Assembly: GCA_021234155.1 (NCBI GenBank)
Contig: JAJEKV010000028.1
Coordinates: 6,021,637-6,085,636, forward strand
DNA: 64,000 bases
Direction of reading: 5' to 3'
DNA from: Isoetes taiwanensis
Taxonomy: Eukaryota > Streptophyta > Lycopodiopsida > Isoetales > Isoetaceae
Both the position numbers and the translations under genes were made by a program. Below are positions 32,409 to 44,723 of this stretch, in pieces. Below the pieces are notes generated by a model. That model made no database searches. It worked only from the letters and a program-made list of their open reading frames with translations, and was not told where the DNA came from. Numbering within the stretch: the stretch's first letter is position 1; each line of letters starts with the position of its first letter.

Positions 32409-32423
32409 ATTATGAACAATTGT

Positions 32424-33751
32424 CCAATCCGGTATTAATACAAATATTGCATAGGCTAGCCGAAGATGTGGTTTAGAATCAGACTATTCTAGAGAAAATT
32501 ACTGATTTGTTATGGTATATCCAACTAATTTAGAGATGCTAAAATACAAGACTGCTGAAGAAGGGAAAGCCATGAGGTCAATACAACAAAAGAAGACAGA
32601 TAAAAAATGTTTGTACCACATGGAAATGAATTTCTGGGCTACTGCCCATTATGTACGACTTCACAAAAAGGTAATTCACCTTCTTTAAAACAGACAATCT
32701 TTCTGTTTCTAAGGATCCACTTCCCTATACAACTTCACCAACATGGGAAGTAAAATAAGAGAGAAACACTCTTTGATTCATTGATGATTTCAATGTGAAT
32801 ACAAGCTTGCTCCCCATTTAAAAGAGGGCAAGACCATTAAAAGTTATTTGCCATCCATGTACGCAATTTAGTGTAAATCCAAAATTTTAATGATTCTCTT
32901 TTGAGTGCTTCCTCTGCCAATATTGATCTTTGGCAGAGAATGAATTATACATGCCAGATTGGGACTATTGCTTCTAGAATAAGAGATATGCGTCGCTCTT
33001 GAAGGACTGGAAAGATAAAAATCCGTTAGAAAGCTTATAAACCATGCAACAAAGGTTCATATATACATCTGTTATCAACAGGCTGCTCTAGTGTTGTATA
33101 CCTTTGCACTTGGATGATATACAAAACGAGGGGGAAAATAGGTCCCATGCCTACATGACAACACAAGCTCTTTCACCAGCAATAATAGGTTAGAAATAAA
33201 TTAAAGAATCATAAGCAAAACGCACAAGCCCCCATTTTATGTCATGTAAGTGGAAGAGAAGCTTGTGCAATTTTAACCTGAAATAGGATGTTTCAAACAG
33301 TATTGTTCAGACCCAGCAACAATGGGTTGCTTGTGATATATAATGTATTATTTAGATTGTCATCGCTTGATATGCATATGAACCTACAACCTCGTTAAGA
33401 ATTTGGGAAGGCGGGTTATGGTATTTGCATATCATGAAGCTACAATTTAATATGGTTACCATTATTCTTAAACAATAACAAAATTGTCACATATTTCAAA
33501 CTTACATGTCCCCCCCACGTAATTGTGCTTGCAATGAAGTTAGTCATGGAAAATGTCATAGTGTGCCAGCTTAACGTGCGTCAGAGCATCTGCATCCCAG
33601 AGCTTGCGAAGGAAAGTAGCATCTAGGTACAGCTTAAGTGTCTTGTGATCTTTCTTTGTCCTTACATGTACGCATTTGTTTGCCTGTATACCCCAGCGTG
33701 AGAACCACTGAGCTTGAGAATGAATTAGCTAATAGTTGAATCTATTGCCCC

Positions 33752-33790
<39 letters not shown>

Positions 33791-34860
33791 GGGTTGATTG
33801 TAAATAACAGATGAATAATGAGAGCCATGAGTTGGATTATCAATACTCACGTGGTACATTGCCCGTCCAAACCAGCCAGCAAATGTATTGGGATTAAGCA
33901 ACATGTCAAGGAAAATTGTCACCCATGTTTCAGATGCAGGAGATGCATGAGCAACATTATTGATAGTAAACATGAAAAATGAAATGGATATAACTGTGTA
34001 TATATAATTGTAACTACTCTAGTTTCCTCAATTTTAAGAATGTCTATCATTTTCCAAAACTCATATAACAATTCATCCTTAAAGAGCCATTCACAAACAT
34101 GAGAAGATGCAGACTAGCTACTAACCATGTCCAAAACTTATTGGCATTTACCTGCCACCCTAACCATAGTATAGAATCTGTGGTTGCTGCATCATAGGAT
34201 TCTCACAAGTTCCTTATCAAGTCCTACACACCCTCTAATTCTCATTCTTCAGTGTAAATCTTGTCGTTTTTCAAACAACCATGAGAGCAAAATAGTATTT
34301 AGATAGATTGTTACAAACCAAGGGCGCATATGAACTAGAGACTAGCCGTTATACTTCATCTAAATAAATGCAAGCACCACAGACCAGAACTTCCATCCTT
34401 AGCCCACTATTTCTTTCCTATGTCTCTCAGACTTTCATAAGAAGCAGCCTTGCAAAGTGGGACCTTTTTTAATATACTTCCTTCCTTCCTTCCTTTAAAT
34501 CTTTTCTAGCAAAGCTTCACAACATTTGGCTTACCTGCGATTGAGAATGTGGTTCTTTCTTGCCACAGCTGGCATAGCTTCAAGTTAAGTTCCATCTCTT
34601 GCCTTGCAACATGCTGCAATATGTCGTCCATATGGATGGATCTCAATCATGCAGCAAAAAGAGGTGCGCTAAGCTCTCTCACACACTTCACGCACAATAC
34701 ACACCGCCTGCAAAGCACCTATCCTTGACTCACGCACAACCCCGTGCTATCCTAACCATCCTTCCGCATATTCAATCACATATAATCTCCAGAAAGAATC
34801 TACACCTTCTAAACGTCACTTCTCCCCTCCACGACAAGGTTGCCCCCCTACGGGCAACCC
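32424..34860. other. No supported gene; poly-A tract at 33753-33787
   Basis: A run of 35 A on the plus strand (33753-33787), preceded by CCCCC, may be the tail of a retrotransposed sequence ending there; no source gene or target duplication was recognised. Elsewhere the stretch is AT-rich with short frames. The exon-like segment at 33851-33973 is listed separately. Confidence 0.5.
33851..33973 (-). CDS. Exon-like fragment, function unknown
   Basis: An open stretch on the minus strand reads NNVAHASPASETWVTIFLDM, LLNPNTFAGWFGRAMYH and stops exactly at a strong 5' splice site CAC|GTGAGTATTG (boundary at 33851/33850). The residues look like a genuine membrane-near or enzyme segment, but I cannot name the family. 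The upstream 3' splice site is not clear. It may be an exon captured by, or left from, a broken gene. Confidence 0.3.
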
Positions 34861-34863
34861 AAA

Positions 34864-35060
34864 AATGAAGGTCCATAAATGAATCGTACATTAATATCAT
34901 AGGTAAAGAATACACCTAAACTGATTTAGAAAACAGTTGCCTTTACATTGGACTTAAGGTAGACTTGTCTTCTAGCTTTAAATATTCTTCAAAAGCTACC
35001 CCATATGCAACTACAACTCTATGTAGTATATTCCTCATGGCTAGACCAATTTGCTTTTCC
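34864..35060. repeat. Unknown repeat, continuation of copy 1
   Basis: Matches 36420-36470 ('attaata.cataggt') and 36710-36880 ('cttctagctttaaatattct', 'caaaagctaccccatatgca', 'tatgtagtatattcct'). Together with 31120-31600 it forms one copy of a longer repeat whose other copy is 36050-36880. Confidence 0.75.
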
Positions 35061-35189
35061 AAAAACGTCACATTTTTTTGCAAAAGATTTGTTAATGATT
35101 TTCTACACTCTTCTCAAAATGGTTGTTGCTAATTCCTAGCAACCTACTTTCTAAGGTGGAATAAATTCCTAGCATACAAAGTGAGCATT

Positions 35190-36035
35190 TTTGCCCAATG
35201 GAAGTGAAAGAAGTTGGTAGAGACCTAGGTATATGCCTCAATACGCTTAGCTAAAATATAACTGGGATAGGTGATCTCATGTTTGCCAAACATGTTGACT
35301 TCTGAGGATTGCTAGGGGTTCTATTGATGACGATATCCAACGTGATAGACCTTCTGTATGAAATGTGCTCAGTTTGTCCATTGGGGGATTTCATCCCTAT
35401 CTAAGAAGGCTGATTACCTGGAGGATTCACCTTTATCACATGAACATATGCCACCTGCATGCTTAGGGTGAGAAAAAACACCCCTATATACGTAGGTAAA
35501 AGTGTTGGAAAAACACCCTTCCAGTCGAGAAAATATGCTAGAAATGTCAGTAAGAGGGGGATTTAAACCCCTAGTATACGTACAAAAACATTGTAAAAAA
35601 AACCCCTTCTAGACATTCACTTGGTTTATATGGGTCTTCTATGTGAATCCCCTGGGGCTGACTAGTCTAAAGGCTAGTCTAGTCTTAAAAATTTAGTATT
35701 GCTAGGATTGTGACACTAAAAATGATGCCCTTATTGATGCTGCTAGCATCCTACATCCTACGATGGGATAAAATCAACCGTGAGGATGTACCACAAAACG
35801 TTTCCTCAATGGAAAGGGAAGTAGGTAGAGAAACCTTGGAACATGCCTCAAGTTAAGCAGAGACAAAACTGGGATGGGTGACCTCCTGTTTGCCAAATGT
35901 GTTGACTTCTGGGGGGTGGCTAGGGGTTTTTTAACGATGATCTCCAATGTGGTAGAACTGTTGTATATGCAGTTTATGCACTAGTTTTAAAGGATTTCAT
36001 CTTCTATCTGGTGGTAGGATAAGAAGGTTGTCTAG
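35190..36035 (+). mobile_element. Cassandra-like TRIM with 5S rRNA-derived repeats (decayed)
   Basis: Two direct repeats of about 235 bases, 35190-35415 and about 35797-36035, lie 607 bases apart. Each holds a 5S rRNA-like core: in the right copy AGTTAAGC (35851) and then ACTGGGATGGGTGACCTCCTG (35868-35888), which match the internal control region of plant 5S rRNA with one mismatch or none depending on the variant; the left copy has a damaged version at 35244-35281. Cassandra TRIMs carry exactly such 5S sequences in LTRs of 240-350 bp within elements of about 560-860 bp, and are known throughout vascular plants. No intact primer binding site follows the left repeat, so it is old. A pair of 5S-derived SINEs is an alternative. 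Confidence 0.6.
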
Positions 36036-36049
36036 CCTAGTTCTGAATA

Positions 36050-36880
36050 TTATTTCCTTGGCCCTCCAGACAATGCGTAAAATTACAGTGTATACATTAT
36101 GAAAAAGCAAAGAATTTATAATGAGTTCCATAGCTTTGTCCATAATTCAATTCACTTTATCTTCATTGTAAAGTACTAAGCTTTTTGTTATTCTTCATGT
36201 GATCCTAGATAAACTTAAATGAGTCAATGCATATGAGATTGTTGATAATAAAATTCAATGAGTTGGAATATGAGGATGCCTATCGAAAACAAAGAAATAT
36301 ACGAACGATTACAAAAGTTATTGAATGACAAGTCAAAACCATCGTTGAAACTTGTGAGTGCATATATTCTTCCTATGATGAGCATATTGATCTTACCATC
36401 GATTGTGCTTTGTCAATTAAAGGAAGATCCACAAATGGATTGTATATTAATACCATAGGTGAAGTAGAGGGTCTCGTTCTAATACTATAAAATATATATT
36501 AGTCATGGAAAGAATAATTTCGAAAAAAGGATGTGCATGGTTGAAAGGGTAAATGAGGCACAAACTACAACTAGATTGTGTTTTCATATAGAAATGCACT
36601 CAAAAGTAAGTAATGGTGCTAGTGGGTCAAGTTGATCTCCACAATGACCGTTGTAAACACCAACCCATACAATCCACCTCCTAGATAGGTAGCTAGATAG
36701 ATGGACTAAACTGATTCAGAAAACATTGACAATATGGTTTTGCAAACATCCGACTTAAGGTAGATTGTCTTCTAGCTTTAAATATTCTCCAAAAGCTACC
36801 CCATATGCAACTACGACTTTATGTAGTATATTCCTCCTGGCTAGATCAATTTGCTTTTCGAAAAACATCTCAAAATCTTT
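36050..36880. repeat. Unknown repeat, copy 2
   Basis: Partner of 31120-31600 plus 34864-35060. This copy is shorter because it lacks the L1 and other insertions, but holds about 240 bases (36480-36710) not in the other. No protein is recognised. Confidence 0.75.
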
Positions 36881-36889
36881 GTAAAAGAT

Positions 36890-38980
36890 TTGTTAATGAT
36901 TTTTTACACGGTTGTCAAATGGGTAATTAGGAAGTCACATGATAGGATTGCATGGGGACTCTTAATCTCACTCTACTTTTCATTTGTCTATAAGCATCCG
37001 ATTGTCATGTTAAATGGAACATCCAAGCCCTGCTACGAACAAAAATATCATAAGTGATATATAACTTCGTGGAGAGATGGGAGTTGTTTACGATCGTCGT
37101 GCCCAAAACCTGCAATATTCATCAAAAACAAGACTGCGCAACATGACTAAATATGATGCCAAGCTTGTATGTTAGAGCCACTATGGAGTTGATATATCGA
37201 GCCCATGGCCTTTTTTAAGAAAAGAGTGTTACTGACAATAAACGTAAGTAAGACCACTTCCACTTCCGTCCGCCCCTCTTCCAAGCCATTTGAGAAGTAT
37301 CAAACAATCAGGCCTTGAAAGTAGGACCTTGATTATGACGCTCACATAAACACCTATGGCGTTATCTCAAAAGGTCCAGGACTCGTCCCGATGTCCGCTT
37401 GGCAATCCAACATGAGCACAATCCTAGGTGTCCCAAGAAGAGCAGAGGATATCCTCAACCATTAAAGGACACTATTAACTGGAAAAAAGAGACCTTATCA
37501 ATAGGCTCAAGCCGAGGACTACTCATTGTTAGTTGGCCTCTCCGACCAACCATCTGAGTGCACGCTAAAGGGGTTTTTACTGTCTATTTTAGGGTATTTA
37601 CCATTTATCTCACTTGTCTAGTTGTAATTTAAGAAGTATAAGTGTATAGTAGGTCATTTTTATGCGTATAATAAAGGGTTTTTGATTGGCCCTAGGAATG
37701 CAGATGCCATATCCAAAATGCATTCGAATCTCCTAGGTTTTTTCATCTTTCGACAATCATATAGACACGCCCTAAGTATCAGGCAATGGCAAGGTCCAAC
37801 CACAATAATGCTCAAGCTTATGCTTATCCCTCCAGGAATAGAATAGAATATAATAGAAAAGAATAGAATAGAATAGGATAGAGAAACATGAAGATCACAT
37901 ATGGGCTTGGTTTAGGAACCGAATAATGGAATAGAGAAACATGAAGATCACATGTGGGCTTGGTTTAGGAACCGAATTAGATTTAATGATCTCTAGACTA
38001 GGAGCAGATTATTAATGCCCTCTACAATCTTTGGGTCAGGGAGTTAACTAACTTTGCATACTATGCTTTGCATCTTAATTCACATACTTGATTTGGATGG
38101 AATTAATAGCACATTCTCTTGCACAGTCATACAAGAAGCTAGTTAACCCAAAATTGCTCTTATGAGTTTAAGACTCATCTTAGTAGTCGGTTGTTCTGTA
38201 TGTTGGATTTCAATGAGAAAATGAGCATAATAGAGACCCTCACAATGACTACTTGCTTTCAAAGTTCATCTCGTTGTATTTTCTAATCTTGTGTGTTCAA
38301 GGCCCAAAAAAATTTCTTTCACAACATAGATCATTGTTCTTACAATTATAATGTAATTCCCCCTAAAATCACCCTTTTTGGGGGGCACATTCATACGATC
38401 AGCGACGTAGAGCAGTGAGAGTGCCTTCTTAATGTACAATACACATACGAGATTGACGCCAGTCAATATATTTTCTTGAAACCTTAATGTATTTTTCAAA
38501 TTTGCTATACACCATACCCCAATTAGTGGGAGCATACCCTACAAATGAGGATCACTATCTATGGTCCAAAGGCTAGCAGAACCGCAAATATGTCTATCCA
38601 ACAACTCTCGACCACCATGGCCTCGTACTTAGGACATCAAAAATAACTTTTAAAAAACAACATAATAAATGAAGATTGCCATAATCAATACGCTAACATA
38701 ATATTAGTAAAGAAAGTAATAGCCATGGCTAAATCTGCTATCTGAGAAAGATATATTATATTCATTCTAAAATTTCATGAAGACAAATAAATACATGCCT
38801 TAGGTTTCCATAAGAGCAAGACAATACATGGTATGGTTGCCCAATGCTTGCAACATCGGCATAATACGAGACATCAAAAAAGTACATGATGGCATTACCT
38901 TAGATGCACATTACTTGGAAGAAAAAAAAATGGAGCGCCTTAGTAGGTGTTGAAGACTGCTTCACTTTTTTGTTCATACC
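36890..38980. other. No recognisable gene; 48-base tandem duplication at 37.9 kb
   Basis: A GAATA-rich run (37844-37880) is followed by a unit 'atagagaaacatgaagatca' plus 'cat.tgggcttggtttagg' present twice in tandem (about 37879-37977). The minus frame at 38266-38535 has no recognisable domain. Confidence 0.55.
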
Positions 38981-38989
38981 TTCAGCCAT

Positions 38990-41430
38990 GGACCTCGGAT
39001 TTTAGTGTTACGGTGCACGGGTCAATTTGACATTGCTTGTAAACCCTCTAGCTTTTGGTGGGGCGTCTTCCAGGAAGGTGGTATTGCTGCATTTGCTTCC
39101 GGTGCTAATGCACCGAATAGTTCACAATAAGTCTAGTCAACCTGCTTCTTATATCATGACTGCATCTGAGAATTCGCATGGAAGGGTGAAGCAGAGAGGA
39201 GGCTCTCCCTTGCCAGTTATTCATCAATATAATTGGTGGGAGGGGACGCGGGGTGGCAAAGAAGAGGTTCTCCCTCAGTAGATGCTAATCATAACAATGG
39301 AAGAGAGGAATGGAGAGGAGGCTTTCCCTTGCCAATTTCCAGGACAAGATCGGTTGACCCCCCTTCAAAATCGTGCGAGATGGACATGGTTGATGCTGGC
39401 TCTATTGATATGGAGGTGGAACATAATATCTAGGGCACGTGAATCTTTGGTTATGTGAGGGGAGTAGCTTCTTTATCTAGTAAAAGAAGCAGGTTATTAT
39501 CTATCTACGTTTTACTACTACCTTTTGCTGCCTACAAGAGCTTAAATGTCGCCAAGGTGATGTATATAAAGTAGCCAATGTGTTTGGACATAATTATATT
39601 GTCATGATGTCTATTGTTGATGCATCTAAGAGTGGTGTACTTACCTGCATGGAAGTCCTCCGCAGATGTCACTTTTAGATAATTTTGGGCATTGAAAATA
39701 ATCAAGTGAATTGATCAGAGCCAAGAATGGAGCTTGATAAATGTGTATGCTCATAATAGACCTCATCAGCATGGTGCTTTGTGAGAAACTGTGAGGAGTA
39801 AAATTCTTCATCTTGGGCAGAATGTCATATGGTTGCTGGTTGAAGAATTTAATATGGTAGAGTTAGAAAGGGACAAAAGCTATTAGGGATCTGAAATCGT
39901 GCAAGGGTTCAAGAGAGAACAATGGTTATGTCTTTTACATGATTGTCAGCTTATAGAGATCGATGGAGATCAGTCCTTCACATACAGGAGTTGACAGAGA
40001 TTTGCAAGGCATGATAGAGGATATTTTAATGCTTATGCAGCTGCTTTGCTAGCAAATTTTCATCCTCTAAATCTTGTAGATAGCTCTGTAATCTGCAAAT
40101 CCTATCCAATGATGTAATAATTGTTTGTGGACCAAGCAGAACTTACTTCAAACTTAATGTCAAGTACTTGGAGGATGATGAGTTCAAAGTTAGTTGTAAT
40201 TGGGTTTGTTCTTGGGCCCTAGGTATGTCTGGTATAGTTGCAGCGTTGTCCACTGTGAAGCAAAGGAGTGGGGGAGAGCCAGAGCTGCAGAAGCTCGTGC
40301 CCCTACTAATGGAGTTAGGGAAAAAGAGTTGCTACCTTAGATTGAGGCTATGAAAACTGTGAAAGTTACTGAAGCCAAGGTGAAAGCAGGGTTGCAATAG
40401 TTCAAATATGGAAATAGATGTACATGCTTCCTTTTTTATGCTGCAAGGAGAAGGAAACTCTGTACTTCTATACATTCTTGGTGTTGCCAGATGGCTCTCT
40501 TATCCCTGATTCTATGCATCTTAAGCAGTATTTTCGTCAGCACTTTTCTCTATTATTTGCACAACCCCCATTGCCTTTTCAAGAGGACATACAAACTATT
40601 GTGTGCTCACTAAGGTACAACATATTATTTCTGAAGAGCAGAGGTTATTTCTTGAGTCCAACATTGTGAAAAAGGATTTAAAGGCAGCTGTACTTCTCTT
40701 AAAAATGGACAAATACCATGGTGTAGATGGCTTCCCTATTGATTTTTTACAAAAGTGTTGGGACTGGCTAGAGGATGATGTATATGATTTTTTCTATAAA
40801 TTTTAGAGATTTAGGTTCCTTGATAAGATTTTTAACAGGGGTTGTATATCCCTCATCTCAAATGGTGGGGAACCCAAGAAAATTTTTGACTAACAACTTA
40901 TTATGTTGCTTCCTTTGTCTACAATATCTTTGTTAAGGCGCCGGCAGAAAGAGTTTAAGATATTTTGGCTGAATCTATCTCTTCAACACAATCTGGTTTT
41001 CTTCTTCGCCAATGTATTCTCAACAATGTGGTTGCTACATATGAGGGAATATATTTAGAGGGTTGTATCTTAAACTTGATTTTGCTAAAGCATTTGATAG
41101 TGTTGATTGGAGATTCCTGGAGAAGTGTCTTCTTGCTCTTGGATTTGAAGAGTCGTTTACAAGAAATGTTATGAAGGTCCATAGTCAAAATAAGATCTAC
41201 TATACTTTTTCAAGGCGATTCATCTGATGTTTTTATAGTGAATATGGGAATTCGGCAAGATTGTCCCTTATATATAAACTTTGATCTTCACAAATGTGGC
41301 AGAAGTACTATTCCAGTTTTTTCTGTGGTTATCATGGATGAATGGCTAATGGTTCTCAAGACGTATGTCATTAATATGTTGATGAAATCTTTTTACTGCT
41401 GATTGTTGAGGCTAAAAATCTTCATAATGC
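38990..41430 (+). pseudogene. L1-type LINE ORF2, copy A (decayed)
   Basis: Endonuclease-region text (GPSRTYFKLNVKYLEDDEF, about 40128-40190) is followed by the RT N-terminal part: VQHIISEEQRLFLESNIVKK, DLKAAVLLLKMDKYHGVDGF, PIDFLQKCWDWLEDDVYDFF (about 40615-40795). Further on come ISSTQSGFLLRQCILNNVVA (about 40975) and, in another frame, LDFAKAFDSVDWRFLEKCLL (about 41070-41135), all standard plant L1 motifs. Numerous stops and frameshifts. The region is collinear with copy B at 51000-53655, and both copies are followed by the same LTR-like sequence. Confidence 0.85.
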
Positions 41431-41435
41431 TAAGC

Positions 41436-41665
41436 TATTTCTGTAGCGCTCCTTGCACTATATATGATTGCCGCCATATACACCGAAGAACTTCCTCCAT
41501 CAAACGGCTCCCATCATATGGGCCCTCCATCTAACTTGTGTAGGCGATGGTCAACCAACCGAGTAGAGGATAGGAGGTGTCACTCCGTCCCTTCCTCTAC
41601 GGGCTCCCACATCAGTGGAAGCAAAGCATACTATATTAGGCACTTGCCTAACATAAATAACAATA
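41436..41665 (-). repeat. Fragment of a gypsy-type LTR, copy A
   Basis: Starts TGTAGCGCTCC and matches 53664-53890 and, less closely, 54745-54970 (for example 'ggccctccatctaacttg' and 'gtggaagcaaa.cata'). It is the 3' end of a minus-strand LTR, interrupted near 41665 by a minus-strand LINE. Confidence 0.65.
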
Positions 41666-42890
41666 CAAACACAAAAGAAAATCGCAGAAACCCTGTACAA
41701 TGTGTCTCTACCACTGGGACGAAAAAACCCCCCATGTGGGAGGAAAAACCCTTGTAATAGGCGTTCAGAGTCCTATCTGGGTGCTCAAATTCCCTGTGCT
41801 GTGAGGGACTCTCTAATGGTGGAGACTTGCAGAATGTAGGACGCGAGACGTGCAACCATTGGCGAAGCCAGCAGTTGATAAATTGCTATCTCAGAGCATC
41901 TGAGATCGGCATGAGCTGCTCGGATGTGTGCATATGCCGGATACTCCTGTAGAGCATGGTGTTCATCTTCTACTATCTGCATGTGACAGCACTGGCATAA
42001 TCTCTCATGCCGGGGGATTCCCTGCCCTCCATCCGTACCCCAGCGGCCTGTCTCAATTCTGAGATGGTGGGACCCTGTCCTTATTGCAGCTATAGCTCTC
42101 CATTTCTTGGTAGAGATGTGTGCCTTCAAATACTGGTGGGGGCCATGTTCAAGCGACGGATTAACCTGCGTGTGGTAGTGCTCTGTTTTGGGCTTTGCAA
42201 GAGTCCCACAGAGAGGTAGCAAAGCGCTCATTCAAATGCAGCTCCTGTTCTGCGATATCTGACATATCCATAATCTGTTGATAGTCTATGGACCATCTTG
42301 CGAACCATCCCCTACAATGCTCCTGCCACACTCTTTTCAGGCGTTGTGGCCCTTGTGCCAATAACAGAGCCGGGGGAAGAAGACGTTGTGCATCCATTGT
42401 GTCAACCTTATGGAAATACGCAAGGTGCCTGCGCATAGTAGAATGCTGCAGGGGCCAAAAGCCAGTCTCATACAGCAAAATCGGATAAGGCACCGTGTCC
42501 TTGACGCCTAGGCTGTATGTCAGAAAAGCCTTTTGTACCCTCTCTAGCTTATCCCAAGTGCCCTTGCTAATCGCTGGCCACCAGACCTCTACCCCATACA
42601 GCAATACTAGTTCAACGAGTGCTCGTAACAGGTGTGCTTTGCGTGCCCAATCGCAGAGATCTATTCTGTAATAGCTATTCTGCATTGCATACAGGGCTTT
42701 CCATCCCGCGCTGACCCTTCTTTCTACACAGTCATCCCATAGCATGTTAGCAGAAGACTTGGATGAGCTGCTTGTATGTGTGCCTGATATATGCAGCTAA
42801 ACCCCAATCCCCTTCTCGCATTTGCTTGTTTGGCATTCCAAACTGAATCTATACGGCAATACCCTTCCAAATCCGGAAGGGAACATGTCT
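41666..42890 (-). pseudogene. LINE ORF2 post-RT region, 5'-truncated
   Basis: Two open frames joined by a shift at about 42200. The first (from 42745) reads MLWDDCVERRVSAGWKALYA, LLRALVELVLLYGVEVWWPA, then WDKLERVQKAFLTYSLGVKD and ends in WDSCKAQ. The second (to 41785) continues with WRAIAAIRTGSHHLRIETGR and the zinc-knuckle-like CQCCHMQIVEDEHHALQEYP. Upstream, 42750-42890 shows a damaged TYKYLG motif. RT motifs proper are absent. The 3' UTR (41690-41760) holds the GGGTTTTTCCTC...GGGGGGTTTTTT block seen at other LINE ends here. It is inserted in the LTR fragment at 41436-41665. Confidence 0.85.
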
Positions 42891-43019
42891 GGTGTTTTAA
42901 GTTTCCTCCATCAATATCAAGTCTGCTCTATTCCACATCTCTTTTGCAGCCTGACTTTTTGCTTGGATAATGCCATGAACATTTCAAGCGAAAAAACGGG
43001 CTGCAAAGTCTTTTCACGA

Positions 43020-43520
43020 AGTTAAGCACCATTAGAAGGGATATACAAGATAATGAGTTGCAACTGGAAGATTTGTTATGGAGAATATTACAGAAGGAGC
43101 AAGGCAGAATAAAAGGAGTGAGGGGGTCGATCACCCTAGAAGTTTAGGTCCAAGCAGCAGAATTAGTGGAGAAGCAACCAGAAGAGGAAGTGATTAGCAA
43201 GGCCAAAGCGATGGAGTTGCAGGGGTTGGGCAGAAAGAGGTTGTATAAGTCGAGAATTTGGGGAAGGCGCCGGACAGGGAGAATAAGGGAAAGGAGGGGC
43301 CGATTGTCGAATTGGCAATATCATATTGCGCAGGCAAGATGAAGTACGGTTGTTTCATAAGCAAGCAGGAGGCATACTATCATTGCCTGCGGGTGCATTG
43401 CTACAGGTGTTTGCGTCTACATTACTCGTTGGATCAGCAGGAGCAAGTTATAAAATGGAGGATTTGTATGCGTTTGTGCCCTTGGGGTGGAATGCTATGG
43501 GGGGGCCTGCCAAGCTAGCC
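43020..43520 (+). repeat. LTR-block repeat, copy A (partner 54225-54640)
   Basis: Collinear with 54225-54640: 'aagcaccattagaagggata', 'gtgagggggtc.atc.ccctagaag', 'aatatcatattgc.ca.gcaagatga', 'attgcctgcgggtgcattgctacaggtgttt', 'tataaaatggaggatttgtatgcgtttg'. Both lie beyond the LTR fragments that follow the paired L1 copies. The open frame at 43326-43580 is not recognised. Confidence 0.8.
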
Positions 43521-43524
43521 TTTC

Positions 43525-44090
43525 TGAGGCAATTTGGGATCCTCTCTTTTTCTTTAGTTTTGCTACTAGCACTTTTGTAAGTGGTCGTGTTTGTAGCTAA
43601 TTCAATATATTATGCAACTTGCAACTTTTCACATCAGGGTAAAGAATCTAATTTTTATTCCGAAATAACTACAAGTATAGAAAACAAATCGTATAATATA
43701 TATACTTCCAAATATCCAATATAGACTCAAGCTTAATAATCAATATAGTTCCAACCATCATCCAATTAAATTGGGATTATGTCAACTCCAAAATCACGTC
43801 AACCTGCTATTGTCTTCTGGGGGGTTTTGTTTTTTTTAATCCTTTTTTTTTTTTTGGACTTGATAAATAACATAAGGTTGCAATTCACATGTGTCGTTTC
43901 ATATGCGAATTGAAATATGCAAAAATGAAGAGCAAGTTGCTAAGATAGATGAGACCAAAATTGAACAGCATTGAGATGAAAATATTAGGTTTGATAATAA
44001 CAGATTGCATTATTTGCGAGGCAATTGCAAACCCGAAATTATGGATACATGACACAAATATCATACAAAAATATCATATATTCCAATAAA
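43525..44090. other. AT-rich flank, no gene seen
   Basis: AT-rich, with a poly-T run at 43840-43856. It would contain the 3' UTR of the minus-strand gene ending at 44094; an AATAAA on the minus strand would read TTTATT, and none is clear close to the stop, although 'ccaataaaac' on the plus strand lies at 44082. Confidence 0.4.
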
Positions 44091-44093
44091 ACA

Positions 44094-44670
44094 TTAAGGG
44101 ATCAATCCATGTTTTTCCATGTATTTAACAAGGTGTGGTTCCATGTCAGTCGTTCTATCTAGTTCTGGGTGTGAATCTAACACTTCACGCACTGTCATCC
44201 CCATAGCCAAATTATTCATAATAGACATAAACTTCACCAGAAAATCATCTGTCGCAAATTTTTTTGGATCGTAAGATGGTGGATTCAGGGCCCGCATTTG
44301 ATTGTAGAAGCATTTAAGAGCATCATCATGCACTATGATTATATCATCCTTATTCTCGATACCAAGTTTGTCAATCATGTTACTCAAATGTTTGATGAAG
44401 ATAGGCTTGCCTGGTGGATCCTTGGGATTAGCGAACTTCACACATTTGTGCTGATCCCAAAAGGTCAACCAATGTCTACCCATTTCCCCCAGTGCCTCCA
44501 AAGTATCCTTGATGTTCCTTAGTTCCAGCGGCCGCGGATAGATCCACTTGGAATTTGATTCTACTGGTGTCTGATGAAATTGATCTCTAGCCACTTCATT
44601 TTTCGGAAAAGTCTTACAAAGGACTCCGTTTAGGTCGAACACCACAACCTTCTTAAAAATGCAAGGCAAC
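44094..44670 (-). CDS. FCP1/NIF-like phosphatase domain exon
   Basis: Open from the acceptor TTTCAG at 44671-44676 to a stop at 44094. KKVVVFDLNGVLCK holds the first HAD motif; the usual DxDxT/V reads DLNGV, so the second aspartate is Asn, as in a subgroup of plant NIF-like proteins. KWIYPRPLELRNIKDTL matches the Y.RP..L..FL region, WLTFWDQHKCVKF the 'WDQ..C' region, KPIFIKHLSNM the region after it, and IIIVHDDALKCFYN the final acidic HAD motif (expected DD). The C-terminus, DDFLVKFMSIMNNLA then VREVLDSHP, fits the end of such proteins. Phosphatase activity is doubtful because of the Asn. It forms the last exon of the disrupted gene 44094-47505. Confidence 0.75.
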
Positions 44671-44723
44671 TGAAACATCAAACATCACAAGTGGTCAACA
44701 AGATATGATCACACACAGTACAA

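Noticed and set aside
38266-38535. Possible Copia-type polyprotein fragment
   Set aside because: No GAG-pre-integrase, RT or RNase H motif could be aligned; left unassigned.
41464-41757. Plus-strand 97-codon frame
   Set aside because: It overlaps an LTR fragment and the antisense LINE 3' UTR, and has no recognisable motif.
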